DNA of 50,698 nucleotides, taken from positions 1-50,698 of the forward strand of contig NZ_SGVY01000027.1 in the NCBI RefSeq assembly GCF_004535825.1, in the 5' to 3' direction. The notes beneath the pieces were generated by a model, which was given only the letters and a program-made list of their open reading frames with translations, was not told where the DNA came from and ran no database searches. The translations under genes and the position numbers were made by a program. This document shows, in pieces, positions 26,829 to 35,789 of this stretch (positions are counted from its first letter, which is position 1; each line of letters begins with the position of its first letter). Origin of the DNA: Segatella hominis. GTDB taxonomy: Bacteria > Bacteroidota > Bacteroidia > Bacteroidales > Bacteroidaceae.

Positions 26829-27569
26829 ATGACCATCATATTCATATTATTGGTTTTATATGTTTTTCGCGACTATATTGCGTTCATATTTTTAGCCTTC
26901 CCTCTTCGTGTGTTTAATTCTCGAATGCGAATACAGGGAAAACAGGAGATTCAAATAGGTGGGGGGACGAATGAACAAAGTGTTGAGATGCCCAATCTAT
27001 CCTTTGGTCAAAAGATAAAAAATCAGATTTTTATCTTCTTCATAGGTTATGAGCGTTATCTCATCCACCGCATCAAGATGTTTCCTTCTCATGCAGTGCG
27101 CAACTGGGTATATCGTTATATCTATCTTGTAGATAAACATAAGACGAGCGTTATATATTTTGGTTGCGAGATACGTAGTGGAGTAAATCTTCACATTGGC
27201 AAGGGAAGCATTATAGGGGATAATTGCATCCTTGACGCAAGGCAAGGAATCTATATAGGAGAGAATGTGAATCTCAGCTCTGAGGTTCATCTATGGACTG
27301 AGGCGCATGATGTCAATGATCCTTATTTTCGCAGCATGCCTTGTAACCATGGACCGATTCATATAGGCAACAGAGCATGGTTGGGATCAAATGTCACAGT
27401 GCTTGACAATGTCTGCATAGGCGAAGGAGCTGTTGTCTGTTCCGGTGCTGTAGTAACCAAAGACGTAGAACCTTATACCATAGTTGCAGGAATTCCGGCA
27501 AGGAAGATCGGTGAGAGAAGCAGAGATTTGAGATATGAATTTACAGGTGGTCACACCTTGTTTTATTGA
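26829..27569 (+). CDS. hexapeptide-repeat acyltransferase with membrane N-terminus
   Basis: A 246-residue protein. Residues 1-25 form a hydrophobic segment. Residues ~110-235 form a left-handed beta-helix: GKGSIIGDNCILDARQGIYI, the EAHD active-site region, IHIGNRAWLGSNVTVLDNVC, and VAGIPARKIG. This is the CatB/WcaF type that acetylates sugars with acetyl-CoA. A G6 tract at 26961-26966 is in frame (GGG GGG near residue 45), so slippage would remove the catalytic domain. Confidence 0.85.
   Translation: MTIIFILLVLYVFRDYIAFIFLAFPLRVFNSRMRIQGKQEIQIGGGTNEQSVEMPNLSFGQKIKNQIFIFFIGYERYLIHRIKMFPSHAVRNWVYRYIYLVDKHKTSVIYFGCEIRSGVNLHIGKGSIIGDNCILDARQGIYIGENVNLSSEVHLWTEAHDVNDPYFRSMPCNHGPIHIGNRAWLGSNVTVLDNVCIGEGAVVCSGAVVTKDVEPYTIVAGIPARKIGERSRDLRYEFTGGHTLFY
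26961..26966 (+). repeat. poly-G tract G6, gene on
   Basis: Six G read as GGT GGG GGG ACG in the acyltransferase at 26829, before its catalytic domain. Confidence 0.75.
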
Positions 27570-27574
27570 GAGAT

Positions 27575-28453
27575 ATGACAAAAAGTAAAATAATAGTTTG
27601 TGCACATAAACAAGATTTTATGGCACAGAATGATGTATATATGCCTTTACAGGTTGGTAAAGCATTATCAAATGTTGATCTTGGAGTTCAAGGCGATGAC
27701 GAGGGTGATAATATCAGCATAAAAAACCCTAATTATTGTGAACTTACAGGCTTATATTGGGCTTGGAAGAATTTAAGAGATGTTGATTATATCGGACTCG
27801 CTCATTATAGAAGATATTTCAATTTGAAAGGGACTTCTGTAAGTGTATATAGCGTTGATGACTTTAAAAATAGTGGAATTCTTGATATAAATCCTGTTGA
27901 TTGCTTGCATGGGTATGATATAATATTACCAAAGCCAACATATATGAACCAGTCTGTCGCAGATGCATATATTTATGCTCATGTGATAGAGGATTTTTAT
28001 ATCATGAACAGAGTAATATTAAAGCATTATCCTGAATACGAGCAAACAATAAAAGATTTTTTCTTTAGAGATAATCGTTGGATTGCCTTCAATATGTTCT
28101 TCACATCAAAAACAATATTCAATGATTATTGTGAATGGCTTTTCCCCATTCTTCATGAAATAGAAAACAATGTCAGGTTGAGTGGATATAAATTTCAAAA
28201 GCGCATATTTGGTTTCATGAGCGAGCTGCTCCTTCCGTTGTATTGTATTCACAATAATTTAAGAATCAAATTCATGCCTATATGCATGGTTGGAGATAAG
28301 ACCGAAAAAACAGAAAAACTTCGAATGGCATTTTTTAAATATCGTAATAATTTCGAGTTTTCTATGATGCGTCCTAAATATAAAAATATAGATTGTTATG
28401 GCAAACTGTGTCATGTTGACAGTTATTTAAAAATGGATGGTATAAACATATAA
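27575..28453 (+). CDS. DUF4422 glycosyltransferase-like protein
   Basis: A 292-residue protein with the DUF4422 pattern: IIVCAHKQDFM near the start, NPNYCELTGLYWAWKN and GLAHYRRYF. Such genes lie in capsule loci and are thought to be glycosyltransferases. ATG 27575 is chosen; a TTG three codons earlier overlaps the preceding stop. Confidence 0.8.
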   Translation: MTKSKIIVCAHKQDFMAQNDVYMPLQVGKALSNVDLGVQGDDEGDNISIKNPNYCELTGLYWAWKNLRDVDYIGLAHYRRYFNLKGTSVSVYSVDDFKNSGILDINPVDCLHGYDIILPKPTYMNQSVADAYIYAHVIEDFYIMNRVILKHYPEYEQTIKDFFFRDNRWIAFNMFFTSKTIFNDYCEWLFPILHEIENNVRLSGYKFQKRIFGFMSELLLPLYCIHNNLRIKFMPICMVGDKTEKTEKLRMAFFKYRNNFEFSMMRPKYKNIDCYGKLCHVDSYLKMDGINI

Positions 28454-28463
28454 AAGAAAAAAT

Positions 28464-29591
28464 ATGGATTTATTAAAATATGACTACCTAATCATCGGCT
28501 CTGGACTTTTCGGAGCAACGTTTGCGTATCATGCCAAACAGCAAGGCAAGAAATGTCTTGTTATAGACAAACGCTCACATCTTGGTGGCAATGTTTATTG
28601 TGAGAATATAGAAGGCATCAATGTGCATAAGTATGGTGCTCACATCTTCCACACCTCAAATAAAGAAGTGTGGGACTTCGTTAATTCGATAGTTGAATTT
28701 AATCGCTATACCAATTGCCCAGTTGCCAATTATAAAGGTAAGCTGTTTAACTTGCCTTTCAATATGAATACGTTCTACCAGATGTGGGGGGTAACCACAC
28801 CAAAGGACGCAAAGGCTAAGATTAACGAACAGAAGGCTGAAGCTGTTGCAGCTCTTAATGGTCGTGAGCCCCAGAACTTGGAAGAACAGGCTCTTACATT
28901 AGTAGGTAAAGACATCTTTGAGAAACTGATAAAAGAGTATACCGAAAAGCAATGGGGTCGCAAATGCACAGATCTTCCTGCCTTTATTATCAAGCGTCTG
29001 CCTGTTCGTCTTGTGTTTGACAACAATTACTTCAATGACATGTATCAAGGCATCCCTGTTGGAGGATATAATAAGCTTATTGATGGTTTACTGGAAGGCA
29101 TAGAATGTATAACAGATATCGACTACTTCAATTCTGAATACAAAGATTGGAGAAGATATGCCGTCAAGTTGGTTTACACTGGTCCTATTGACGAATATTT
29201 CAACTTTGTATATGGCAAGCTTGATTGGAGAACCGTAAGCTTCAAAACCCGTGTAGAGGATACAGAAAATTTCCAAGGCAATGCTGTTGTTAACTACACA
29301 AGTCATGACGTTCCTTTCACCCGTGTTATAGAGCATAAGCACTTTGAGATGTTTGGTCAAGAGATTTATGATTGTCCCAAAACTGTTGTTTCTGAAGAAT
29401 ATTCCACAGAATATAAAGAAGGCATGGAGCCTTACTATCCTGTTAACAACGATAGAAACGATCTGTTGGCCAATAAGTATCGCAAATTGGCTTCTAAAGA
29501 AAAGGATGTAATCTTTGGTGGCAGATTGGCAGAATATAAATACTATGATATGGCTCCTGTTATAGAAAAGGTTATCAAACTATTTGAATAA
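28464..29591 (+). CDS. glf: UDP-galactopyranose mutase
   Basis: A 375-residue flavoenzyme converting UDP-galactopyranose to the furanose form. The FAD-binding motif YLIIGSGLFGATFAYHAK lies at residues ~8-25, with RSHLGGNVY, YGAHIFHTS, KQWGRKCTDLP and VNYTSHDVPFTR following. The polysaccharide therefore probably contains galactofuranose. A G6 tract at 28786-28791 (TGG GGG GTA) is in frame; a slip there would cut off precursor supply. Confidence 0.93.
   Translation: MDLLKYDYLIIGSGLFGATFAYHAKQQGKKCLVIDKRSHLGGNVYCENIEGINVHKYGAHIFHTSNKEVWDFVNSIVEFNRYTNCPVANYKGKLFNLPFNMNTFYQMWGVTTPKDAKAKINEQKAEAVAALNGREPQNLEEQALTLVGKDIFEKLIKEYTEKQWGRKCTDLPAFIIKRLPVRLVFDNNYFNDMYQGIPVGGYNKLIDGLLEGIECITDIDYFNSEYKDWRRYAVKLVYTGPIDEYFNFVYGKLDWRTVSFKTRVEDTENFQGNAVVNYTSHDVPFTRVIEHKHFEMFGQEIYDCPKTVVSEEYSTEYKEGMEPYYPVNNDRNDLLANKYRKLASKEKDVIFGGRLAEYKYYDMAPVIEKVIKLFE
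28786..28791 (+). repeat. poly-G tract G6 in glf, gene on
   Basis: Six G read as ATG TGG GGG GTA. It is unusual to see this in a precursor-synthesis gene rather than a decorating enzyme. Confidence 0.7.
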
Positions 29592-29623
29592 CAGAAACAT
29601 ATAAAGGATGAAGTAATCAAAAT

Positions 29624-30736
29624 ATGAACATTCTTTTTATAACAAACACCCTACCTCCTGTTGTAGATGGGGTTGGCGATTACACCCTCAATTTAGCAAA
29701 GGAATTTGCTAAACATGGGCATAATGTTAGCATTGTGTGTAAACGCGATGATAGGGGTAAGACTGATTATGAGGACATAAAAGTGTTTCCTGTCGTTGAA
29801 TTTTGGAACAAATCAGCTGCCGCTCCTGTTATTCGATTGATACAAGAGAAACATATTGATGTTGTATCGTTGCAATATGTTCCACATGGATATGAAAATA
29901 GAGGTTTGCCATTCTCTATTGCATACCTTGCCAAAGAGATAAAGAAGATAAACGTGCCATTATATACTTTCTTTCACGAAGTGTGTATTGGAAGAGGAAA
30001 ATGGTATCAGTTTCACCGTAACATTGGTGCCTTTCTAATGGCCTCTATTGCAAAGCAAATGGCTTTAAATAGCACCTTTGTTGGAACAAGTATAGAGCAT
30101 TACAAAAAAAGATTGAAAGCCCTAAATATAGAAAATGTTTCTTTAATGCCAATCCCCAGTAATGTTCCTATAATTTATGCCAATGACTCTGATAAGAAAA
30201 AATTGAAAGAATCTATCTCAGGCAAGGATGACACCATTATAACCCTGTTTGGCAATAGAGATTTTTCTGTTGTTGTTGATGCCATTAAATCCATTATAAA
30301 AAATGGAGCTAAAATAAAAGTGATTGCTTTAGGAAAAGCAAACTCAAGCATTCCTAAAGAAGATTTCATATATTTTACAGGACCAATGGAGATAGATTGT
30401 CTGGCTCTATATCTACAAATTACAGACATTCTCATCTTACCAGAAGATTCCTCGTCTGGCTGTTCCTTAAAGAGTGGTTCTTTAGCAGCAGCAATTCAAT
30501 TTGGTATTCCAACAATCACAACCAAAGGTTTTATGACAGACAATAAGCTGTCTGACTTATTCCTTTTTGCGAGAGAAAATACTGTTAATGAATATATTTC
30601 TCTGATTAACAAGCTGATTGGTAATAATGATTTGTCAGATAAATTGAAAAATAGCAGTATGGATTTTGCCAAGCATTTGACATGGGAAGCTGTCTATAAT
30701 AAATACATGAAGTCATTGTCAATACTGAAATTGTAA
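29624..30736 (+). CDS. family 4 glycosyltransferase
   Basis: A 370-residue GT-B enzyme. ITNTLPPVVDGVGDYTLNLA is the N-terminal acceptor-side motif, and TGPMEIDCLALYLQITDILI and SGSLAAAIQFGIPTI lie in the C-terminal donor domain. The usual E-x7-E motif is replaced by EDSSSGCSLKSGSLAAA, so the donor site is somewhat divergent. Confidence 0.85.
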   Translation: MNILFITNTLPPVVDGVGDYTLNLAKEFAKHGHNVSIVCKRDDRGKTDYEDIKVFPVVEFWNKSAAAPVIRLIQEKHIDVVSLQYVPHGYENRGLPFSIAYLAKEIKKINVPLYTFFHEVCIGRGKWYQFHRNIGAFLMASIAKQMALNSTFVGTSIEHYKKRLKALNIENVSLMPIPSNVPIIYANDSDKKKLKESISGKDDTIITLFGNRDFSVVVDAIKSIIKNGAKIKVIALGKANSSIPKEDFIYFTGPMEIDCLALYLQITDILILPEDSSSGCSLKSGSLAAAIQFGIPTITTKGFMTDNKLSDLFLFARENTVNEYISLINKLIGNNDLSDKLKNSSMDFAKHLTWEAVYNKYMKSLSILKL

Positions 30737-30742
30737 AAACTT

Positions 30743-31618
30743 ATGCAAATAAGAAATGTTGTTAAGAACATTTGGCCTATTACCAAATCGGATAATATAA
30801 AACCATTTGATACAGATCCAATAATAGACAAGCCGATATATGGAATGTATCATGTGTTTTGTGTGAACAAATGGGTGAACTTGGTAAAAGAACAGTTAGG
30901 GGCATGTACGGATTCAGGCTTGCTTCACTTGACCACAAAGCTGTTTATATCCTGTATTTACACAACGGTTGGAGATATTGATAAGTTAAAAGAAACTCTG
31001 AGCCAATATGATGTTGATTTTGAGATTGTTATTTCATTGCCATTAAAAGAAAACCAATTTGAGTTTCCAGCATTGGAATATATACATAATCTTGCTCAAA
31101 GAGAAGAGTTTTATGTATATTATTTTCACACAAAAGGCGTTTCATATACTGTTCAATCGACAAGCAAATATCCCACCTCAAAGTTTGAACACCTGAAAGG
31201 CTGTAGTGAAGCATGGAGTAAGATGATGGAATATTTCATCTTTTACAAACATAATGTGGCTATCAATGTTTTGAAACAATACGATTCTTACGGTTGCAAA
31301 TACGATGACCCAATAGTTCCACCATATCACTATAAATATTATGCAGGAAACTTTTGGTGGAGCAAATCATCTTACATCAAGACATTGCCAGCTATTTCTG
31401 ATAAAGAAAAGCTAAACAGATATTGGGCCGAAAACTGGTTGCTTCTTAAAGCAGATAAGATATTTTCAGCCTTTAATACTCCAACAGAATTGTATGCAGT
31501 AAAAATCCCCCGATGTGTATATATACATAGGATTAAGAATTTCCAAGATATCTCTAAGTATATTTCATTCTTGGGGGGGCACTACATGTTTGTAATCAGC
31601 AAATTATTGAAAAGATGA
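30743..31618 (+). CDS. putative glycosyltransferase of unknown family
   Basis: A 291-residue soluble protein. YVYYFHTKGVSY, followed by SEAWSKMMEYFIFYKHN, PPYHYKYYAGNFWWSKSSYI and AENWLLLKADKI, matches a capsule-locus pattern I link to sugar transfer but cannot name. It overlaps the next gene by 4 bases (ATGA). A G7 tract at 31573-31579 (TTG GGG GGG CAC) near the C-terminus is in frame. Confidence 0.55.
   Translation: MQIRNVVKNIWPITKSDNIKPFDTDPIIDKPIYGMYHVFCVNKWVNLVKEQLGACTDSGLLHLTTKLFISCIYTTVGDIDKLKETLSQYDVDFEIVISLPLKENQFEFPALEYIHNLAQREEFYVYYFHTKGVSYTVQSTSKYPTSKFEHLKGCSEAWSKMMEYFIFYKHNVAINVLKQYDSYGCKYDDPIVPPYHYKYYAGNFWWSKSSYIKTLPAISDKEKLNRYWAENWLLLKADKIFSAFNTPTELYAVKIPRCVYIHRIKNFQDISKYISFLGGHYMFVISKLLKR
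31573..31579 (+). repeat. poly-G tract G7, gene on
   Basis: Seven G, 40 bases before the stop of the 30743 gene. A slip would change only the last ~13 residues, and might also disturb coupling to the next gene. Confidence 0.7.
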
Positions 31619-32625
31619 AAATTTTAATATACACGCCATCTTTTTATCCAAGAGTAGGTGGTCTTGAAACTATCAATTATCTTATAGCTCAAGGGCTGTC
31701 AAAATATTTTAATATTACCGTCATTACGCCTGTGCTTGATGAAGACAATGAACATGAATACTCATTTAAAATAATAAGAACAACAAAAACATCATCCTTG
31801 ATAAAGGAGTATATAAAATGTGACCTTTTTGTTCATTCTGTTCTTTCTTTAAAAGGAGTGTTGCCCGCTCTGCTTTTTCTGAAAAAATGGATTGTTATTC
31901 ATCATACCTGCTATTTTAGAGTGTGGGATCAAAATGAGACGAAGGTCTCACGTTTGAAAAAAATCTTTTCTCATTTTGCTCACAACATTTGTGTAAGCGA
32001 TGCTGTTGGAAAGAGTCTGGGATTAAAACGTTATTCTGTTATTCATAACTCCTACGACAACTCTCTTTTTAAAAACTATGGGTCTGAAAATCGAAAAGAT
32101 TTCGTTTTCGTTGGGCGTTTAGTAACAGAAAAAGGAGTTGACTTTTTAATTAACGCCTATTTGAAATATTTATCTTTATCAGATATTAAACAGAATTTGT
32201 TCATCATCGGAGATGGACCAATGAAGAAAGACTGTCAAAAAATTGTTTCAAATAAGAAACTAGAAAATCAAGTAATCTTTAAAGGACAATTAAAAGGAAG
32301 GGCTCTTGTTGACGAGCTCAACAAACATAAATGTTTAGTTGTGCCAAGCGTATATAAAGAAGCATTTGGAATAGTAGCTCTTGAAGGTTTGGCAACAGGC
32401 TGCCAAGTTATAGGTTCTGATGGAGATGGTATTTCTGAGGCAATAGGCACATGTGGATTATTGTTTAAGAAAGAAGACATTGATAGTCTTACAAAAAGGA
32501 TGTTAGAAATGGACAATACATCATCCTTAAATCAAGAAAGAGTAAATGAGCATTTAAAAATGTTCACACCAGATTTTATGGTTCAGAAATATGTAGATTA
32601 CTTTAAATCATGGGAAAGAAAATAA
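31615..32625 (+). CDS. family 4 glycosyltransferase
   Basis: A 336-residue GT-B enzyme. YTPSFYPRVGGLETINYLIA is the N-terminal glycine-rich loop; FVGRLVTEKGVDFLINAYLK and VPSVYKEAFGIVALEGLATG hold the donor-binding E-x7-E motif. Overlaps with neighbours on both sides indicate one operon. Confidence 0.9.
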   Translation: MKILIYTPSFYPRVGGLETINYLIAQGLSKYFNITVITPVLDEDNEHEYSFKIIRTTKTSSLIKEYIKCDLFVHSVLSLKGVLPALLFLKKWIVIHHTCYFRVWDQNETKVSRLKKIFSHFAHNICVSDAVGKSLGLKRYSVIHNSYDNSLFKNYGSENRKDFVFVGRLVTEKGVDFLINAYLKYLSLSDIKQNLFIIGDGPMKKDCQKIVSNKKLENQVIFKGQLKGRALVDELNKHKCLVVPSVYKEAFGIVALEGLATGCQVIGSDGDGISEAIGTCGLLFKKEDIDSLTKRMLEMDNTSSLNQERVNEHLKMFTPDFMVQKYVDYFKSWERK

Positions 32626-33839
32626 TCATATCTCATCCGACGGGGAATGAGAACACTCGCCATGCTGTTCTTGCATTATATAAGAAAGAGATGTTGGAGG
32701 CGTTTGTTACCTGTGTAGCTTGTTTGCCTGGAAATATATATGATAAGCTGTCAAAGCTGCCAGGACTTTCTGAATTTAAGAAACGTTCGTTTGACGCATG
32801 TTTAGGAAAGTTTATCAAAAGTTATCCGTTTAGAGAACTGCTACGACTTCTTAAAAGGAAGATAAAATTTATACCAACAGTTACTGTAGATGACGTTTAT
32901 CATCATATAGATAAAAAAGTAAAAGAGTATATTAAAAGACACGATGTAGATGGCGTTTATGCATACGATGATGGAGCTCTTGAAACGTTCCGTTATGCAA
33001 AAGAAAAAGGAATAAAATGCTTCTTTGATTTACCGATTGTTCATTGGCGTTGCTATCAGTCTTTACTTGCAGATGAAGCTAAGAAAAATCCTGAATGGGC
33101 AGAAACCTTGGGGGTGTTTGGTGACAGCAAAGAGAAGCTAATAAGGAAAGATGAGGAATTAAAATTGGGTGATTGTATATTTGTAGCAAGTTCATTTACA
33201 AAAGAGTCAATTTTAAAATACTACCCTCACTCACTGTCATCACCAATAAAAGTTATTCCATACGGTTTTCCAAACGTATATGAAGAGCGAACTTATGAGA
33301 ACAACAGTAACAGAAAATTGAGGTTTCTTTTTGTTGGCCGATTAAGCCAGAGTAAAGGACTAAGTTATCTGTTTGAGGCTGTCAAGCTTTTTGAAAACGA
33401 AATAGAACTTTCTATTATTGGTTTCAATAGTTATCCAAACTGTAAAGTGCTACAATCTAACTTGTCGAAGCATAATTACTTGGGACCGATGCCACATGAT
33501 AATGTGCTACAAGAAATGAGAAAGGCTGATGTTTTTATATTTCCATCATTATTTGAAGGTTTCGGAATGGTTATAACAGAAGCCATGTCACAGGGAACAC
33601 CTGTTATTGCGACAAACCGCACATGCGCAGTTGATATCATAAATAATGGAGAAAACGGTTGGGTTGTTGAAGCAGGTTCTGTTGAATCATTGACAAATGC
33701 TATTAGAGATGCGATAAGTAAAAGAAACCAACTTGAAAAGATAGGTAAAAACGCAATGGAAACAGCAAGACGACGTCCTTGGTGTTGTTATGAAAACGAA
33801 ATAAGCGATGCAATTAATGAACAATTCAACACTCTATAA
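32610..33839 (+). CDS. family 4 glycosyltransferase
   Basis: A 409-residue GT-B enzyme. The donor domain shows FLFVGRLSQSKGLSYLFEAV and FPSLFEGFGMVITEAMSQGT, the E-x7-E motif. The N-terminal part (HPTGNENTRHAVLALYKKEM, and later DVDGVYAYDDGALETFRYAK) fits the GT4 acceptor domain. It overlaps both neighbours. Confidence 0.9.
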   Translation: MGKKIIISHPTGNENTRHAVLALYKKEMLEAFVTCVACLPGNIYDKLSKLPGLSEFKKRSFDACLGKFIKSYPFRELLRLLKRKIKFIPTVTVDDVYHHIDKKVKEYIKRHDVDGVYAYDDGALETFRYAKEKGIKCFFDLPIVHWRCYQSLLADEAKKNPEWAETLGVFGDSKEKLIRKDEELKLGDCIFVASSFTKESILKYYPHSLSSPIKVIPYGFPNVYEERTYENNSNRKLRFLFVGRLSQSKGLSYLFEAVKLFENEIELSIIGFNSYPNCKVLQSNLSKHNYLGPMPHDNVLQEMRKADVFIFPSLFEGFGMVITEAMSQGTPVIATNRTCAVDIINNGENGWVVEAGSVESLTNAIRDAISKRNQLEKIGKNAMETARRRPWCCYENEISDAINEQFNTL

Positions 33840-34773
33840 TTTGAGTGAAAAGCGTACTGAAATAATGGGAGTGGCCATGCTTATGGTCATTGTGTATCAT
33901 TTTGCCCTAAATTTCGGCTTTTATCATTCACCCATAATAGTTAGAGGAGATATTGGAGTAGACATTTTCTTTTTTCTTTCTGGCTTTGGATGTGGCTTTT
34001 CTGTAAGCAAGCACTCTCCAAAAGACTTTTATGCAAACCGAATTAAGAGAATTGTACCCATATATTTTATTATAGAAATTCTATCCATATTAGGAAATTA
34101 TGTGTTTTTAGATCAACATGTTGGCGCTATAGACGTTTACCGCCTTTTATGCATTTCGTTTTTTACACATGGCGATTTAAGCGTATGGTATATACATGCC
34201 TCCATGTTGTTTTATCTGCTCACACCTTTTATAATGGCAATGATCAACAAACTTGGTTTTAAAACCTTTTATTTTTTGATGCCATGTGTTGTGCTTGCAA
34301 TATTCTTCAGCACTTATCTACATCATTCCAACATAAACCTGATGCTTTACAGATTTGTGCCATATATTATAGGTCTTTTCTGTGCTCAAGCTGCGCTTGA
34401 TAGGTCTATTGTCAAAACAAGAAAAATCATTGGGGGGGGTATTTTGTACCTCTTATTAATGTTAGTTTTGCAGATAGCGCTAAAGAAACAAGAACTGTTA
34501 ATTCATAATCAGTTAAGATATACCATATATCCTTTATTAATGATAGTAATGGTGTATTCTTGTATTAATTATTTGCCTAAAAACAAGTATTTGTTTTGGA
34601 TTGGTCTTTGTAGCTTGGAATGCTACTTAGCACATCAACCAATAATGAATTATTTATCAAATATCCAAAACAATATATTGTTCTTTGCATGTAGCATAAT
34701 AGCGATAATTGTTAGCGTAATATTCTTCCACTATATAAACAAAAAAATGTCTATTTTTATCAATCACAAATGA
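33808..34773 (+). CDS. acyltransferase-3 family protein
   Basis: A 321-residue multi-pass protein. RTEIMGVAMLMVIVYHF contains the family His, and GVDIFFFLSGFGCGFSVSKH the second hallmark. It overlaps the GT4 stop by about 30 bases; an in-frame ATG at 33817 is an alternative start. A G8 tract at 34432-34439 is in frame (ATT GGG GGG GGT), so the gene is on here. Confidence 0.85.
   Translation: MQLMNNSTLYNLSEKRTEIMGVAMLMVIVYHFALNFGFYHSPIIVRGDIGVDIFFFLSGFGCGFSVSKHSPKDFYANRIKRIVPIYFIIEILSILGNYVFLDQHVGAIDVYRLLCISFFTHGDLSVWYIHASMLFYLLTPFIMAMINKLGFKTFYFLMPCVVLAIFFSTYLHHSNINLMLYRFVPYIIGLFCAQAALDRSIVKTRKIIGGGILYLLLMLVLQIALKKQELLIHNQLRYTIYPLLMIVMVYSCINYLPKNKYLFWIGLCSLECYLAHQPIMNYLSNIQNNILFFACSIIAIIVSVIFFHYINKKMSIFINHK
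34432..34439 (+). repeat. poly-G tract G8, gene on
   Basis: Eight G in the acyltransferase at 33808, read GGG GGG GGT. Long enough to be expected to slip. Confidence 0.85.
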
Positions 34774-35789
34774 GCAACAAAAGAGATACTACATGGGATG
34801 CAATTAAAGGAATAGGTATCATTTTAATGGTAGTTGGCCATAGCGGATGTCCTATATATATTCGAAATTTCATTTATCTGTTTCATATGGGCCTTTTCTT
34901 TTATGTAAGCGGAAAATTCTTGAAAGTCAATCGGGGGGGGCAAATAATTGACTTTTTAAAAAGAAAGGTAAAAGGATTATATAAACCATTTGTGACATGG
35001 GGTATAATATTTACTATCTTACATAACTTCTTTTATAAATTAGGATGGTATAATGATTTTTATTCCATAGAACAATTGTTCAAAAGCATTGTAAAAGTCT
35101 TTGCTTTTAAAGATGTTAGTGAGAATCTTATAGGTCCAATATGGTTCTTGAAAAGTCTTTTCTTTGGTTCTGTATTAACATACATTATTTGTTTGATTCC
35201 AAAGAGGAATGTACAATTGTTTGTTGTCGTTCTATTATATGTCGTCAGTTGGTGTTTAGGTGAACATTACTTGCCTTATCTTATAAACCGTGAGATAGGT
35301 ATAGTCATTGCAATATACTTAGGCTTTTTATTAAAAGATTGGACACCTGTTAGTAACAAATTGCATCTCATCCTATTAATATTCACATTGACTATCTCTG
35401 CTTTTTTCGTAAAGATTGATGTCGTAGGATGTAACTGGGGGCCTTTTGCAGCCTTTCCGATATTGACATTTATAGGAGTGGTGTTTATGTTCAACATTGT
35501 AGCTTTTATAAAAAACAAATCTGATATTGCTTTTAAGAGCTTATCATATTTAGGCAAACAATCCATATACATATTAATCTTGCATTGGACGGCATTTCAT
35601 ATTTTGAGTAGTATTCTTGTTTCATGTGGTATAGGATGTGCGAGTAGCTTAACAAATACGACTGTCCTGTCTGATTTAAATACAAATATATGGTTCTTGC
35701 CATATTCCTTAGTGGGAATATTGATACCATTAATTTATTCTGTTTTAAAAAATAAAATAACAACAATTATAAATAATTACAATTCATGA
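34770..35789 (+). CDS. acyltransferase-3 family protein
   Basis: A 339-residue multi-pass protein. WDAIKGIGIILMVVGHSG holds the family His, followed by FHMGLFFYVSGKFL and GPIWFLKSLFFGSV. It is closest in pattern to the protein at 23045 and overlaps both neighbours by 4 bases. A G8 tract at 34933-34940 (CGG GGG GGG CAA) near residue 56 is in frame, so a slip would remove nearly the whole enzyme. Confidence 0.85.
   Translation: MSNKRDTTWDAIKGIGIILMVVGHSGCPIYIRNFIYLFHMGLFFYVSGKFLKVNRGGQIIDFLKRKVKGLYKPFVTWGIIFTILHNFFYKLGWYNDFYSIEQLFKSIVKVFAFKDVSENLIGPIWFLKSLFFGSVLTYIICLIPKRNVQLFVVVLLYVVSWCLGEHYLPYLINREIGIVIAIYLGFLLKDWTPVSNKLHLILLIFTLTISAFFVKIDVVGCNWGPFAAFPILTFIGVVFMFNIVAFIKNKSDIAFKSLSYLGKQSIYILILHWTAFHILSSILVSCGIGCASSLTNTTVLSDLNTNIWFLPYSLVGILIPLIYSVLKNKITTIINNYNS
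34933..34940 (+). repeat. poly-G tract G8, gene on
   Basis: Eight G near the 5' end of the acyltransferase at 34770. It lies 493 bases after the other G8, so two adjacent acyltransferases could switch independently. Confidence 0.85.
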
